Counted from the stretch's first letter, positions 41,166 through 50,040 are shown. The stretch: 64,000 nt of DNA from Rubrivirga litoralis (GCF_031846415.1 NZ_JAVRHT010000003.1:1-64000); one strand, 5' to 3'. Numbers and translations: made by a program. The notes: generated by a model not told the origin, from the letters alone.

Positions 41166-42143
41166 CTAGACGGCGTCGCGGCGGGTGGCCGCCACAGCCG
41201 GGAGGTCGTGCGGCGACCCGACCACGCCGCCCGCGATCGCGGCGACGGCGCCGAGCAGGAGGGCGATCGCCGACCACAGGGCCGCCGTGCCGAGCGCGTC
41301 GGTCGCATCCTCGGCCACGCGCGGGGCCTCCTCGCGGACCGTCTGCGCGGCGGACTCGACGTTGGCGCGGAGCGAGGCCGCCTGGTCCTCCCACTGGCTC
41401 ACCGTCTGGCGCGCTTCGGCCTCGGACAGGTCCGTGTTGGCGGCCAGCGTCTGGATCAGGTCCTCGCGGTTCGCCTCCGAGACCGGCGCCGTGGTGCCGA
41501 GCGTCCGGTCGATCGCATCGCGGACGTCCTGACCGGCGGACTCCGGCGTCGTCACCACGTCGCGGGCGAGCTGGGCCGCCTCGTCCTGGATCTGCGAGAG
41601 GTCGATGTTCTGGAGCTGGTTCTGGATCGCCTGGCCCGCTTCCGGCGCTACGGCCGCGGCCGCCCCGCCCACGGCGGTGCCAACGGCCCCGAGGCCGCCG
41701 CTCACGACCGACTGGACCCCGTTAAGGACCGAGCCAACGCCCGACGCGAGAAAGTACATGCCGACGATCGTCGCGACGCCCCACGTCACCAGACCGTGGA
41801 TGCCGCCGTCGACCTTGCGCGGCATCCCGGCCAGCCGCCCGGCCACCCAGCCGCCGGCGAACAAGGCGATCAGGCCGCTGATGATGAGCCAGATGCCCTG
41901 GCCCGTCCCGAACCCGCCCAGCGTGTCGTCGCTGGTCGCCGGGTCGAACGTGCCGAGCCCGATGCCCAGCCCGAACAGGTAGAGGAGAAAGTGGACGACG
42001 GCGGCCACGACGGCGCCGGCGAGAATGGCCCCCCACGAGACTCGCTTGATGGCGGCGCTCAGGCGGCCATAGTCGGTCGGTCCGTATTCGTAGGCGTGGT
42101 GGGGGTGGTCTTCCGTGACGTGTGTAGCAGGAATGTGGGCCAT
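41166..42143 (-). CDS. Multi-pass membrane protein, stress-cluster type
   Basis: This 325-residue protein has an acidic/His-rich start and three to four N-terminal membrane helices (WGAILAGAVVAAVVHFLLYL, GIWLIISGLIALFAGGWVAG, GLVTWGVATIVGMYFLASG). A helical amphipathic middle (about 150-290, rich in Gln/Ala/Glu) and a last membrane helix (ALWSAIALLLGAVAAIAGG) follow. The order of Gly-rich helices followed by a long extramembrane coil resembles uncharacterised PhnA-like or YqiK-like stress membrane proteins; I cannot name a family with certainty. It lies divergently next to three envelope-stress-type genes. Confidence 0.75.
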   Translation of the reverse strand: MAHIPATHVTEDHPHHAYEYGPTDYGRLSAAIKRVSWGAILAGAVVAAVVHFLLYLFGLGIGLGTFDPATSDDTLGGFGTGQGIWLIISGLIALFAGGWVAGRLAGMPRKVDGGIHGLVTWGVATIVGMYFLASGVGSVLNGVQSVVSGGLGAVGTAVGGAAAAVAPEAGQAIQNQLQNIDLSQIQDEAAQLARDVVTTPESAGQDVRDAIDRTLGTTAPVSEANREDLIQTLAANTDLSEAEARQTVSQWEDQAASLRANVESAAQTVREEAPRVAEDATDALGTAALWSAIALLLGAVAAIAGGVVGSPHDLPAVAATRRDAV

Positions 42144-42459
42144 GTGGAGGGGGGTGATGAAGAGGGGAGCCGGCCGGTGCGGTGCACGAGCCGGATCGTG
42201 CTCTTACCGCTTTAGTGCCCGGACGATCCGCCGCCCCGCCTCAGGCCAGCCTCGGGGCGGGGTGGAGGCTCCGCTCGCAGGGGCGGCAGGGCGGCGCAAC
42301 GGCCTGGAGGAGCGCCAGGAGGGGGGCGACGCGGGATCCTTAGGCGCTTGCGAGGGCAAACCCCTACGCAAAGCTAGGGGCACTCGGCGGAACGCCGTAG
42401 GGCGGGGAGGAGATACAACACGCCACTCCTTCACACGACCCGCCGTCCCCTCTCCCAGT
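42144..42459. other. Divergent intergenic region, about 316 bases
   Basis: No gene is seen. Between 42361 and 42380 CCCCTA and TAGGGG are inverted around CGCAAAGC, and CGGCG-GAA-CGCCG follows at 42385-42397. These lie 60-100 bases before the plus-strand envelope cluster and could be operators of a stress regulator. The left half is box-rich. Confidence 0.5.
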
Positions 42460-43185
42460 ATGGCCTCTCCCAACACTCCGAAATCCACGTCGGGCTCGAC
42501 CGCCGGTAAGGCGAAAGCCGCCGCCTCGAGCACGGCCGACGACGCCAAGAAAGCGGCGTCCGACGTCGCAGACACGGCCAAAGATGCCGCCTCGGACCTC
42601 GCGCAGCAGGCGAAGTCGGAGGCCAAAGACCTCGCGCAGCAGGCCAAGTCGAAGGCGGCCGACCGGGCCTCCGAGCAGAAAGAGAAGGCCACGGGCGTCC
42701 TCTCGGACGTCGCCACGGCCCTCCACGACACCAGCGACTCGCTCCGCGACCAGGACCAGGACGCGTTTGCCCGCTACGCCGACCAGGCGGCCGACCAGGT
42801 CGAGCAGTTCACGTCGGCGGTCCGCGACCGGAGCGTCGGTGAGATCCTCGACGAGGCGGAGCGGTTCGCTCGCCGCGACCCCGGCCTGTTCGTTGGCGGC
42901 GCGTTCCTGCTCGGCATCTTCGGCGCCCGCTTCCTCAAGGCCTCGGACGACGGCCCGTCGGGCTCCACGTCCCGGTCGTCGTCGCGCATGAGCGGGGCGG
43001 GGCGGTCGATGCCGTCCCGGACGACGGGTACGACGGGCCGGACCACCGGCGACCCGTTCCCGACCGGCTCGGGCCGCCCGATGGACCGCGCGCTCTCGAC
43101 GCCGCTCGTCCCCGGGTCGACCGGCACCGCCGGCGCCTCGTCGGCCGGCACGTCGACGACGGGCACTGGACGGACGACCTCCTAA
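42460..43185 (+). CDS. LEA-like, membrane-anchored envelope protein
   Basis: This 241-residue protein starts with about 90 residues of Lys/Ala/Asp/Ser repeats (TADDAKKAASDVADTAKDAA, LAQQAKS) that resemble group 3 LEA proteins. A helical stretch follows (DQDAFARYADQAADQVEQF), then one hydrophobic segment after RRDPGLFVGGAFLLGIFGARFL and a Ser/Thr/Gly-rich tail. The middle part resembles proteins encoded beside YqjE/DUF3618 genes. First of three same-strand genes with 3-base and overlapping junctions, it may protect or organise the envelope under desiccation or osmotic stress; this is inference. Confidence 0.8.
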   Translation: MASPNTPKSTSGSTAGKAKAAASSTADDAKKAASDVADTAKDAASDLAQQAKSEAKDLAQQAKSKAADRASEQKEKATGVLSDVATALHDTSDSLRDQDQDAFARYADQAADQVEQFTSAVRDRSVGEILDEAERFARRDPGLFVGGAFLLGIFGARFLKASDDGPSGSTSRSSSRMSGAGRSMPSRTTGTTGRTTGDPFPTGSGRPMDRALSTPLVPGSTGTAGASSAGTSTTGTGRTTS

Positions 43186-43188
43186 GAC

Positions 43189-43656
43189 ATGGCTGATTCC
43201 CGAACCACCCCGCCCCCGCCCGACACGGTCGCCCTCGTTGAGGGCGACCCGGCTCCGGCCGCGCCGCGCGACGACCGCTCGATCGGCGACCTCCTCTCGG
43301 AGCTGACGTCGGAGACGACGACGCTCGTCAAGCAGGAGATCCGCCTCGTTAAGGCTGAGGCCACGCAAGAGGCCCGCGAGGCCGGCCGCGCCATCGGCGC
43401 CGCCGCCGCCGGCGGAGCCGTTGCCTACGCCGGCCTCATCCCGATCCTTATCGGCATCGGATGGGGACTGGGCCAGCTTTTCGGCGAGGACCTCATCTGG
43501 CTCGGCATCCTCATCGTCGGCATCATCGCGGCCATCATCGGCTACGTGATGCTGAAGAAGGGCCTCGACCAGATCAAGCAACTCTCCCCGCCCCTCGACA
43601 CGACTGCTCAAACCCTCAAAGAGGACAAACAATGGATCAAGGAAGAGACCCGGTAA
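43189..43656 (+). CDS. YqjE/phage-holin-superfamily membrane protein
   Basis: This 155-residue protein has the pattern of the putative actinobacterial holin-X/YqjE family. It has a soluble start with SIGDLLSELTSETTTLVKQEIRLVKAEATQEAREAG, then two membrane helices (AGGAVAYAGLIPILIGIGWGL and LIWLGILIVGIIAAIIGYVML) and a charged tail. Despite the family name it is not phage-related here. It lies in an operon with LEA-like and DUF3618 proteins, a recurrent neighbourhood for envelope stress functions. Its end overlaps the next gene by 25 bases. Confidence 0.88.
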   Translation: MADSRTTPPPPDTVALVEGDPAPAAPRDDRSIGDLLSELTSETTTLVKQEIRLVKAEATQEAREAGRAIGAAAAGGAVAYAGLIPILIGIGWGLGQLFGEDLIWLGILIVGIIAAIIGYVMLKKGLDQIKQLSPPLDTTAQTLKEDKQWIKEETR

Positions 43657-44702
43657 CGGGCACACCCGCCGCCCCGCCCGTGGACACCACGCGCACGTCG
43701 AGCAACCCCGACGCCATCGCCCACGACATCCGCGAGACGCGGGCCGAAATGGACGAGACGATCGACGCGCTCGGCGCCAAGCTGGACCCGTCGAACCTCG
43801 CCGATCAGGCAAAGGAGGCGATCAGCGACTCGGCTAAGGACTACGGCTCGCAGCTTATGGATACGGTCAAGGACAGCTCAGTCCTCGACACGATCAAAGA
43901 GAACCCCATCCCGGCCGCCGCCGTCGGCCTGTCGGTCGCGTGGCTGCTCTCGAAGATGGGAGAGTCCGAGGCCGACCGCCACCGCCACGAGCGCTACATC
44001 GCCACTGGCGACCCGTACTACGCGCCCCGCCGTCGCGGCTACGCCCGCTACGAGGAGGTCGAGACGCGTGGGTACACCTACAACCCGTACACCGGCGCCC
44101 CCTACGCCCGCTCGGGCTCAGGCAACGGCGACGAATCGATCATCGACAAGGCCAAGGACGCGGCGTCGGACGCCGTCGACACCGTCAAGGACAAGGCCTC
44201 GGACCTGACCGACTCGGCCAAGGACCGGGCCTCCGACCTCGCGAGCGGGGCGGGCGACCGGACGCACCGGGCCGGCGGCCAGCTCCAGCGCTACGAGCGT
44301 CGGGCGGAGTCGTGGCTCGACCGCCAGATGAGCCAGAACCCGCTGGCCGTCGGCGCCGTCGCGCTCGCCGCTGGCGCGCTCGTCGGCCTCTCGATCCCCG
44401 AGACCGACTTCGAGGACGACCTGATGGGCGAGCAGGCGGACTCAGTCAAGGACCGGGCCGGTGATGCGGCGTCGGGCACGATCGAGAAGGCGCGGAACGT
44501 GGCCACGGACGTCGCCGAAAAGGCCGGCGCCGAGGCCCGTAAGGTGGCCGACGACGCCAAGTCCAAGGCGAAGGACGTCGCTGACGACGCGAAGGGCAAA
44601 GCAAAGGACGTCGCCGACGATGCCACCTCGAAGGCGAAGAGCTCCGCGAGCAGCGCCACGAGCAAGAGCAAAAGCACGTCGTCCAAGACGAAAAAGTCGT
44701 AA
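43632..44702 (+). CDS. DUF3618 protein with LEA-like C-terminus
   Basis: This 356-residue protein begins with DUF3618: DAIAHDIRETRAEMDETIDALGAKLDP, then NPIPAAAVGLSVAWLLSKMG, a short membrane-associated segment. A Tyr/Arg-rich part follows (YIATGDPYYAPRRRGYARY), then Ala/Lys/Asp repeats (KDKASDLTDSAKDRASDL), a second hydrophobic segment (LAVGAVALAAGALVGLSIP) and a final Lys/Ala/Ser repeat tail. Both repeat tracts resemble LEA motifs. The ATG lies inside the preceding gene. It is the last gene of the cluster and is followed by an intrinsic terminator. Confidence 0.85.
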   Translation: MDQGRDPVTGTPAAPPVDTTRTSSNPDAIAHDIRETRAEMDETIDALGAKLDPSNLADQAKEAISDSAKDYGSQLMDTVKDSSVLDTIKENPIPAAAVGLSVAWLLSKMGESEADRHRHERYIATGDPYYAPRRRGYARYEEVETRGYTYNPYTGAPYARSGSGNGDESIIDKAKDAASDAVDTVKDKASDLTDSAKDRASDLASGAGDRTHRAGGQLQRYERRAESWLDRQMSQNPLAVGAVALAAGALVGLSIPETDFEDDLMGEQADSVKDRAGDAASGTIEKARNVATDVAEKAGAEARKVADDAKSKAKDVADDAKGKAKDVADDATSKAKSSASSATSKSKSTSSKTKKS

Positions 44703-44731
44703 GGCGACCACCCCGCCCCGACGACAATGCG

Positions 44732-44765
44732 GGCCGCTCCTCCGGGGGCGGCTCGCTTTCGTTTG
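44732..44765 (+). terminator. Intrinsic terminator of the envelope cluster
   Basis: GGGCCGCTCC (44732-44741) pairs fully with 44746-44755 allowing two G-T pairs, with loop TCCG, and is followed by GCTTTCGTTT. Confidence 0.8.
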
Positions 44766-44781
44766 GACACTTGGGCGGGGT

Positions 44782-44829
44782 GGAGCCTTGGGGCGGGGCG
44801 GGCGCACGACCACCCCGCCCTAAGGCTCC
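44782..44829. terminator. Long hairpin made of paired G/C boxes
   Basis: GGAGCCTT plus a GGGGCGGGGCGG box (from 44782) and the complementary box plus AAGGCTCC (to 44829) form 20-base arms with about 18 matches and a loop of some eight bases. It lies between converging genes and may terminate both. Confidence 0.65.
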
Positions 44830-44833
44830 GCCC

Positions 44834-46387
44834 TCAGCCGTGGCGGACGACGTACGACGAGCGGGGGGCCGGGGCGGGGTGGGCAACCTGAGCCACGAGC
44901 AGGCACGTGTCGTCGTGGCGGACCCCGTCGGTCCACGCCCGGATGCGGTCGACGAGCGCGGCGCCGACGGCGTCGGGGGGCAGGCGGCACGCTCCGCCGA
45001 GGGCGGACCGCATGCGACCGACCCCGAACAGGTCGCCCGCCGCGTTGCGGGCCTCGGTGATCCCGTCGGTGTAGAGGGCGACAAGGTCGCCGGGGCCGAG
45101 CGCTACGACGTCCGGCCCGTCCTGCTCCCAGTCGGGGAGGACTCCGAGCGGGAGGCCGCCGCAGGCGACGGGCTCGACCGCCCCGCCCGATCCGTCTAAG
45201 CGAGCGACGAGCGGGGGCTCGGCCCCGGCGACGGCGAACTGCACGGCGCCGGCCTCGACGTCGACGACAGCCACGGCAGCGGCCACAAACGGTGGCGTTT
45301 CCGGCTCGCTGGCGACGCCCGGCCCCGAAGCGTAGAGGTACCCGTTGAGGCGGGCGAGAGCGGCGGGCGGGGCGTGTCCTTCGAGAAGGAGCGTGCGGAG
45401 CATGAACTTAGCCTGCGCCGTGTGCGCGGCCGCCTGGAGCCCTTTCCCCATCACGTCACCGACGACGAGCGCGGTCCGCCCCGCCCCCAGATCCACGACG
45501 TCGAAAAAGTCGCCGCCGACGAGCGCCTCGTCCGAAGCCGGTCGGTAGACCGTGTGGACGCGGAGGCCGGTCTCGTTCGATGCCAGCGCCTGGAGGAGCG
45601 GGCGTTGAAGGGCTTCGGCGATGCGCCCCTGGTGCTCGGCCCGCTCGGCCAGCGTCCGCTCAGCCTCTTTCTGGGCCGTCACGTCCTGGGCGACTCCAAA
45701 CGCCTGCGTCGGCCGCCCGTCAGCGTCGCGGGCAAAGACGGTCTCGCGCGCGCTCAGCCACCTCCAGCGGCCGTCGCGGTGGCGGACCCGGTACTCGAAG
45801 GCGGCGAACGCGCCGTCGGGGAGCGCGTCGCGCTCGGCCACGAACGCCGGCCACCGCGCGAGGTCATCGGGGTGGACGAGCCCATTGACGCCGCGGCCCA
45901 TCGCCCGCATCTCGGAGGCCGTGTACCCCGTCACCTCGGCGACCTCGCGGTTGAACCACATGTTCCGGCCCGCCGCGATGTCGAACAGGTAAACGATGTC
46001 GGGGATCGTGACGAGGAGCGCCCGTGCGAGCCGCTCGCTCGCGTCCCGAGCCGTCTCGGCCTCCTGGAGCGCGGTCCCATCGCGGAGCAGGACCAGCCGC
46101 CCGCCGTCGGCCGTGTCCAGGCTGTCGGCCCCACGCCACAGATGGTCGCCCAAGACGCGCTCGGCGTCGCGCCCGACGACGGCCGCTGCGTCGCCGACCA
46201 GAATCGCGGCCGGCCCGTTGAGGTCTACCACCCGCCCCGCCCCGTCGACCCGGAGCACGGCCGATCCGAGCAGCCCGGCCGCCCGAGACACGGCGTCGCC
46301 GTCGGCCGCCGTGAGCAGGGCGGGGCGGGACGGCGCGGTGATCGCTACCGGGCGGTCAGGACCGGACGAGGTGGGGCGGGCGGGCAT
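44834..46387 (-). CDS. PAS-domain PP2C/SpoIIE-type serine phosphatase
   Basis: This 517-residue signalling protein has an N-terminal PAS-like part (about 30-100). A typical PAS-PAC domain follows (about 110-235; VYLFDIAAGRNMWFNREVAEVTGYT, then RWRWLSARETVFARDADGRP, then AFGVAQDVTAQKEAERTL). A short linker leads to a SpoIIE/RsbU phosphatase domain (about 290-510; LVGGDFFDVVDLG, VVGDVMGKGLQAA, VALYTDGITEARN, HDDTCLLVAQV). The acidic metal ligands are present. Such proteins dephosphorylate anti-sigma-factor antagonists in partner-switching control of stress responses; no partner is in the window, though the stress-type envelope cluster lies just beside it. Confidence 0.93.
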   Translation of the reverse strand: MPARPTSSGPDRPVAITAPSRPALLTAADGDAVSRAAGLLGSAVLRVDGAGRVVDLNGPAAILVGDAAAVVGRDAERVLGDHLWRGADSLDTADGGRLVLLRDGTALQEAETARDASERLARALLVTIPDIVYLFDIAAGRNMWFNREVAEVTGYTASEMRAMGRGVNGLVHPDDLARWPAFVAERDALPDGAFAAFEYRVRHRDGRWRWLSARETVFARDADGRPTQAFGVAQDVTAQKEAERTLAERAEHQGRIAEALQRPLLQALASNETGLRVHTVYRPASDEALVGGDFFDVVDLGAGRTALVVGDVMGKGLQAAAHTAQAKFMLRTLLLEGHAPPAALARLNGYLYASGPGVASEPETPPFVAAAVAVVDVEAGAVQFAVAGAEPPLVARLDGSGGAVEPVACGGLPLGVLPDWEQDGPDVVALGPGDLVALYTDGITEARNAAGDLFGVGRMRSALGGACRLPPDAVGAALVDRIRAWTDGVRHDDTCLLVAQVAHPAPAPRSSYVVRHG

Positions 46388-46732
46388 GCGGTGGAAGATG
46401 GGGCCACCCCGCCCGTGCCGGTCCGGCACCTGGGGCGGGGTGGGAAAGAGTACCCACGACCACCCCGCCCGCGCCCGCGGAACAGGGCGGACCCGTGCTC
46501 CTTTCTCGCACACGATTTGATCAGGGCGGCCGTCCTGATCCCCGTGGCGCCACCCCGCCCTCCTGAGGACGGAGCGTCGGGCGGGGTGGTCGCACGCGGC
46601 GTCGGTGGGGGACGAGTCCGGCGCACCGCCGGCGCCGACTGACGACTGGGGGCGCCGTTTCGCGTGGTAAGAGAGAGAAGGGGCGGAGCCCGGCCGCCCT
46701 TGTTCCTCGACCTCACCAGCCTTCCCCGACCC
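46388..46732. other. Divergent intergenic region, about 345 bases
   Basis: No gene is seen. GATCAGG (46519-46525) and CCTGATC (46534-46540) are inverted around GCGGCCGT, a candidate operator. Boxes in both orientations fill the left part; the right 60 bases before the next start are box-free and contain GGTAAGAGAGAGAAGG. Confidence 0.5.
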
Positions 46733-47227
46733 ATGCCCCAGTTCGACATCGAGACCTACGAGGTCCACAGCACCGCCTTCCCCAAATGGCACCGACGCTA
46801 CCTGATGCTCGTCAGTCCAGACCTCTCCCACGGGATCCGGCACCGAGTCCACATGCACTTTAGCTCCTCGCCAATGACTTTCAACAACGGGCGCATGATC
46901 GGTGTCGCAGGGAACGTCGGGGGACTCAACTTCGACGGAGTGAACTTCGCGGTATACTTCCGAGACAGCGCGTTCGACGAGATCTACGAGATCCTGCGGA
47001 GTGAAAACCCGGTCTCGTTCAAGTACTTCCTCCGCGACATCGCAACGGCTCCAGAGGCCACGGCCAAGTGGGTCTCTTCAGCGGGGATCGTGACGGGGCC
47101 GGAGCGTCTCGGCGAGGGGCCGGCCGACGCCGACGCCGGGCTCCTCCAGGCCCGGATGCTGCTCGGCGACCTCGCGCCCTCCGGCGACGGCCTGGAGCAC
47201 GCCGTGCAGGAGCCGGAGGCGGCGTAA
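46733..47227 (+). CDS. Hypothetical protein with atypical codon use
   Basis: This 164-residue protein is of unknown family. The first 115 residues are a compact, mixed-composition domain rich in Phe, His, Met and Asn (HRVHMHFSSSPMTFNNGRM, then GLNFDGVNFAVYF). The last 45 residues return to Ala/Gly/Glu-rich local style. Codons in the first part use more A and T in third position than neighbours (for example ACTTTAGC, AATGACTTTC, TATACTTC), suggesting more recent acquisition. It has no signal peptide. It stands alone between a phosphatase gene and the tyrosine-degradation genes. Confidence 0.75.
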   Translation: MPQFDIETYEVHSTAFPKWHRRYLMLVSPDLSHGIRHRVHMHFSSSPMTFNNGRMIGVAGNVGGLNFDGVNFAVYFRDSAFDEIYEILRSENPVSFKYFLRDIATAPEATAKWVSSAGIVTGPERLGEGPADADAGLLQARMLLGDLAPSGDGLEHAVQEPEAA

Positions 47228-47258
47228 CCCTCCACCCCGCCCGCGGCCTCAGCACATG

Positions 47259-47291
47259 ACCGCCCCGCCCTCGACGTGAGGGCGGGGCGGT
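47259..47291. terminator. Perfect inverted G/C-box hairpin between convergent genes
   Basis: ACCGCCCCGCCCTC (47259-47272) and its exact complement (47278-47291) give a 14-bp stem with loop GACGT, 31 bases after one stop and 20 before the other. It is the cleanest of the box hairpins. Confidence 0.7.
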
Positions 47292-47310
47292 ACCGTTGGG
47301 GCGGGGTGGC

Positions 47311-48591
47311 CTAGCCGCGCGCGGCGTCGATAGGCGGCGAGTCCGGTACCGCGCCCGCGGCGCCGTCGCCCGACACCGTCGCGCCGGGCGGGATGGGGGC
47401 GGCGTCGGGGAGCGGGTGCCCGTGCTTCTCGGGCTGCCACGAGAGGACGTAGTCCGGCGACTCGATCTCGAGCGCCGTCTTCGTCAGCTTGAGCGGCCGG
47501 AACGTGTCGACCATGACGGCCAACTCGTGCGTCTCTTTCGCCCCGATCGACGCCTCCGTCGTGCCCGGGTGCGGGCCGTGCGGGATGCCTCCGGGATGGA
47601 GCGTAAAGCTGCCCCGCCCGATCCCCTTGCGCGACATGAAGTCGCCCTCGGCGTAGTACAGGACCTCGTCGGAGTCGATGTTCGAGTGGTTGTACGGGGC
47701 CGGGATCGAGTCCGGGTGGTAGTCGAACAGGCGCGGGACGAACGAGCACACGACGAACCCATTCGCCTCGAACGTCTGGTGCACCGGCGGCGGCTGGTGG
47801 ATGCGGCCCGTGATTGGCTCGAAGTCGTGAATCGAGAACGTGCTCGGGTACATGTAGCCGTCCCACCCGACGACGTCGAACGGATGGTAGCGGTACACGA
47901 ACGGGAACAGCTTTCCGTGCTTCTTGATGAGGACTGTAAACCGCCCTTCCTGGTCCACCGTGTTGAGCTCAGTCGGCGGGTGGAAGTCGCGTTCGCAGTA
48001 CGGGCTGTGCTCCAGGAGCTGGCCCACGTCGTTCCGGTACCGCTTGGGCGGCCGGAAGTCGGTTGGCGCCTCCATCACGAGCAGCCGCGGCTGCGTGCCG
48101 CCGTCGAAGGCCCAGCGGTGCGTGATCGTCCGCGGGACGTGGACGTAGTCGCCGGCCTCGAACTCAACCGTCCCCAGCACCGTCTCGAGCCGCCCCGCCC
48201 CGTCGTGGACGTAGACGAGCTCGTCGTGCGTGGCGTTTTTGTAGAACGTGTCCTCGGGCATCGACTCCGTCGGCGCGCAGAGCGCCATGTCGATGTCCTG
48301 GTTGCCCATGATGTAGCGGCGGCCGCTCAGCCAGTCGCCGCCGGGCTCGACCTTCGGTCCCAGAAAGTGCCGGTGCTTGAGGAAGGCATCCTCGACGTAC
48401 TCCGCTCCGAAGTCTCGGGGCTCCTCCACCGCCTCCACGAGCGTCGGCGGGTGGATGTGGTAAGCGATCGAGCCGATTCCCGAGAACCCCTCCTCGCCCA
48501 GCACCTCTTCAGTGTAAAGCGCCCCGTCGGGCCGCGCGAACTGCGTGTGCCGCTTGGGGGGGACGTTGCCGAGGCGGTGGTAGAAAGACAT
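47311..48591 (-). CDS. hmgA: Homogentisate 1,2-dioxygenase
   Basis: This 426-residue iron dioxygenase opens the ring of homogentisate to maleylacetoacetate in tyrosine and phenylalanine breakdown. Diagnostic pieces are FYHRLGNVPPKRHTQF at the N-terminus, GDYVHVPRTITHRW, HPFDVVGWDGYMYP, FVPRLFDYHPDSIPAPYNHSN and LHPGGIPHGPHPG, which hold the iron histidines and glutamate. Length is normal for the bacterial form. It follows hpd on the same strand with a 98-base gap holding a short-word repeat. Confidence 0.96.
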   Translation of the reverse strand: MSFYHRLGNVPPKRHTQFARPDGALYTEEVLGEEGFSGIGSIAYHIHPPTLVEAVEEPRDFGAEYVEDAFLKHRHFLGPKVEPGGDWLSGRRYIMGNQDIDMALCAPTESMPEDTFYKNATHDELVYVHDGAGRLETVLGTVEFEAGDYVHVPRTITHRWAFDGGTQPRLLVMEAPTDFRPPKRYRNDVGQLLEHSPYCERDFHPPTELNTVDQEGRFTVLIKKHGKLFPFVYRYHPFDVVGWDGYMYPSTFSIHDFEPITGRIHQPPPVHQTFEANGFVVCSFVPRLFDYHPDSIPAPYNHSNIDSDEVLYYAEGDFMSRKGIGRGSFTLHPGGIPHGPHPGTTEASIGAKETHELAVMVDTFRPLKLTKTALEIESPDYVLSWQPEKHGHPLPDAAPIPPGATVSGDGAAGAVPDSPPIDAARG

Positions 48592-48593
48592 GG

Positions 48594-48691
48594 CGGGGAG
48601 GGATGGAGGGATAGGGGATGGGGGGACGGGCGGGGCGGGGTGGGGCCGGGACTCTGCTCGTCCCTCGGTGCCTCCATCCCGCATCCCTCTT
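48594..48691. repeat. Inverted short-word arms, locus 7
   Basis: The left arm (48594-48630) reads in GGGATGGAGGGATAGGGGAT-like words; the right arm (48653-48691) reads CTCCATCCCGCATCCCTC, the complement pattern. A double G/C box lies between. It fills the hpd-hmgA gap and its right arm ends in the TAA stop of hpd. Confidence 0.7.
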
Positions 48692-49949
48692 ACAGATTCC
48701 CGCGCCGCTCCTGCTCGCGCTCGATGGCCTCGAAGAGGGCCTTGAAGTTGCCCTCGCCGAACGTCCGGGCGCCCTTGCGCTGGATGATCTCATAAAACAC
48801 CGTCGGGCGGTCCTCGACGGGCTTGGTAAAGATCTGGAGCAGGTAGCCGTCCGGGTCGCGGTCGACCAGGATGCCGAGCTCGGCCAGCTGGTCCACGGGC
48901 TCGTCGATCTGGCCCACGCGGCCCTGGAGCTGCTCGTAGTAGTTCGTCGGGACGGTCAGGAACTCGACGCCGCGGGCGCGGAGCTTCGAGACCGTGTCGA
49001 GGATGTCGTCCGTCGCGAGCGCAATGTGCTGGACGCCAGCACCGTCGTAGAAGTCGAGGTACTCGTCGATCTGGCTGCGCTTTTTGCCCTGGGCCGGCTC
49101 GTTGATCGGGAATTTGATCCGCTCGTTCCCGTTCGACATCACCTTCGACATCAGCGACGAGTACTCGGTCTGGATATCGGAGTCGGTAAAGGTGAGCAGG
49201 TTGCGGAAGCCCATCGTGTCCGAGTAGTACTGGACGTACTTGTTCATGTCGCCCAGGTGCACGTTCCCGACGCAGTGGTCGACGTACTTCAGGCCGACGC
49301 CCTCGGGCTTCCAGTACGGATTGTCGTACGCCTCGAAGCCCGGCATGAACAGGCCGTCGTAGTCCTTGCGCTCGACGAACGTGTGGATGGTGTCGCCGTA
49401 GGTGCCCATCGCCGAGACCACGACCTCGCCGTCGTCGTCGCTGAGGACCTGGGGCTCCCGGACGGCCGTGGCGCCGCGCTTGGTCACCTCCTCGAACGAC
49501 TTCCGGGCGTCGTCGACCCAGAGCGCGATGTCCTTGACGCCGTCGCCGTGCTTCGCCACGTGCTGGGCGATGGGGTGGTCGGAGCGGATGGCGGTCGTGA
49601 GCACGAACCGGACTTTGTCCTGGACCAGCAGGTAGCTCGCCGAGTCGCGATGGCCGGTCTCCGGCCCGCGGTAGGCCTTGATCTCGAAGCCGAAGCACGA
49701 GGCGTAGTAGCGCGCGGCCTGCTTGGCGTTGCCCACGTAGAACTCGATGTGGTCGGTCCCGTTGATGGGCAGGAAGTCGTCCTCGACGTGGTCGGGGGCG
49801 CCCTTCAAGCTCAGGCCCGCCTTTTCGGCCGTGTCCGCGTTCGTCTGCTGCGCGGCTGGCTCCGTGGCGACGGCGCCGAGGGCCGAACCGTCGCCGCTCT
49901 CGGTGGCGGGGTCGGACGTGAGATCGGCGGGATTGGGTTGCGTGCTCAT
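48690..49949 (-). CDS. hpd: 4-hydroxyphenylpyruvate dioxygenase
   Basis: This 419-residue enzyme converts 4-hydroxyphenylpyruvate to homogentisate. The iron ligands are visible: His in YVDHCVGNVHLG, His in GVQHIALATDDI and Glu in VFYEIIQRKGARTFGEGNF, the usual C-terminal signature. The first 50 residues are a low-complexity leader rich in Thr/Ala/Glu, longer than in most homologues. Its product is the substrate of the next gene, hmgA. The third enzymes of the pathway (maleylacetoacetate isomerase, fumarylacetoacetase) are not in the window. Confidence 0.95.
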   Translation of the reverse strand: MSTQPNPADLTSDPATESGDGSALGAVATEPAAQQTNADTAEKAGLSLKGAPDHVEDDFLPINGTDHIEFYVGNAKQAARYYASCFGFEIKAYRGPETGHRDSASYLLVQDKVRFVLTTAIRSDHPIAQHVAKHGDGVKDIALWVDDARKSFEEVTKRGATAVREPQVLSDDDGEVVVSAMGTYGDTIHTFVERKDYDGLFMPGFEAYDNPYWKPEGVGLKYVDHCVGNVHLGDMNKYVQYYSDTMGFRNLLTFTDSDIQTEYSSLMSKVMSNGNERIKFPINEPAQGKKRSQIDEYLDFYDGAGVQHIALATDDILDTVSKLRARGVEFLTVPTNYYEQLQGRVGQIDEPVDQLAELGILVDRDPDGYLLQIFTKPVEDRPTVFYEIIQRKGARTFGEGNFKALFEAIEREQERRGNL

Positions 49950-50040
49950 GGGATGTAGAAAAGCGCTTTCGGAGAGGGACGTGTGCGTTGGACGGCTGCC
50001 GGCTCAGGCCGTTCCGGCGACCGCTGGGCGGGGCGGCGAC

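Noticed and set aside
42460..44702. Prophage remnant, suggested by the holin-type family name.
   Set aside because: The YqjE/holin-X family is chromosomal and its neighbours are LEA-like and DUF3618 proteins; no phage structural or integrase gene is present.
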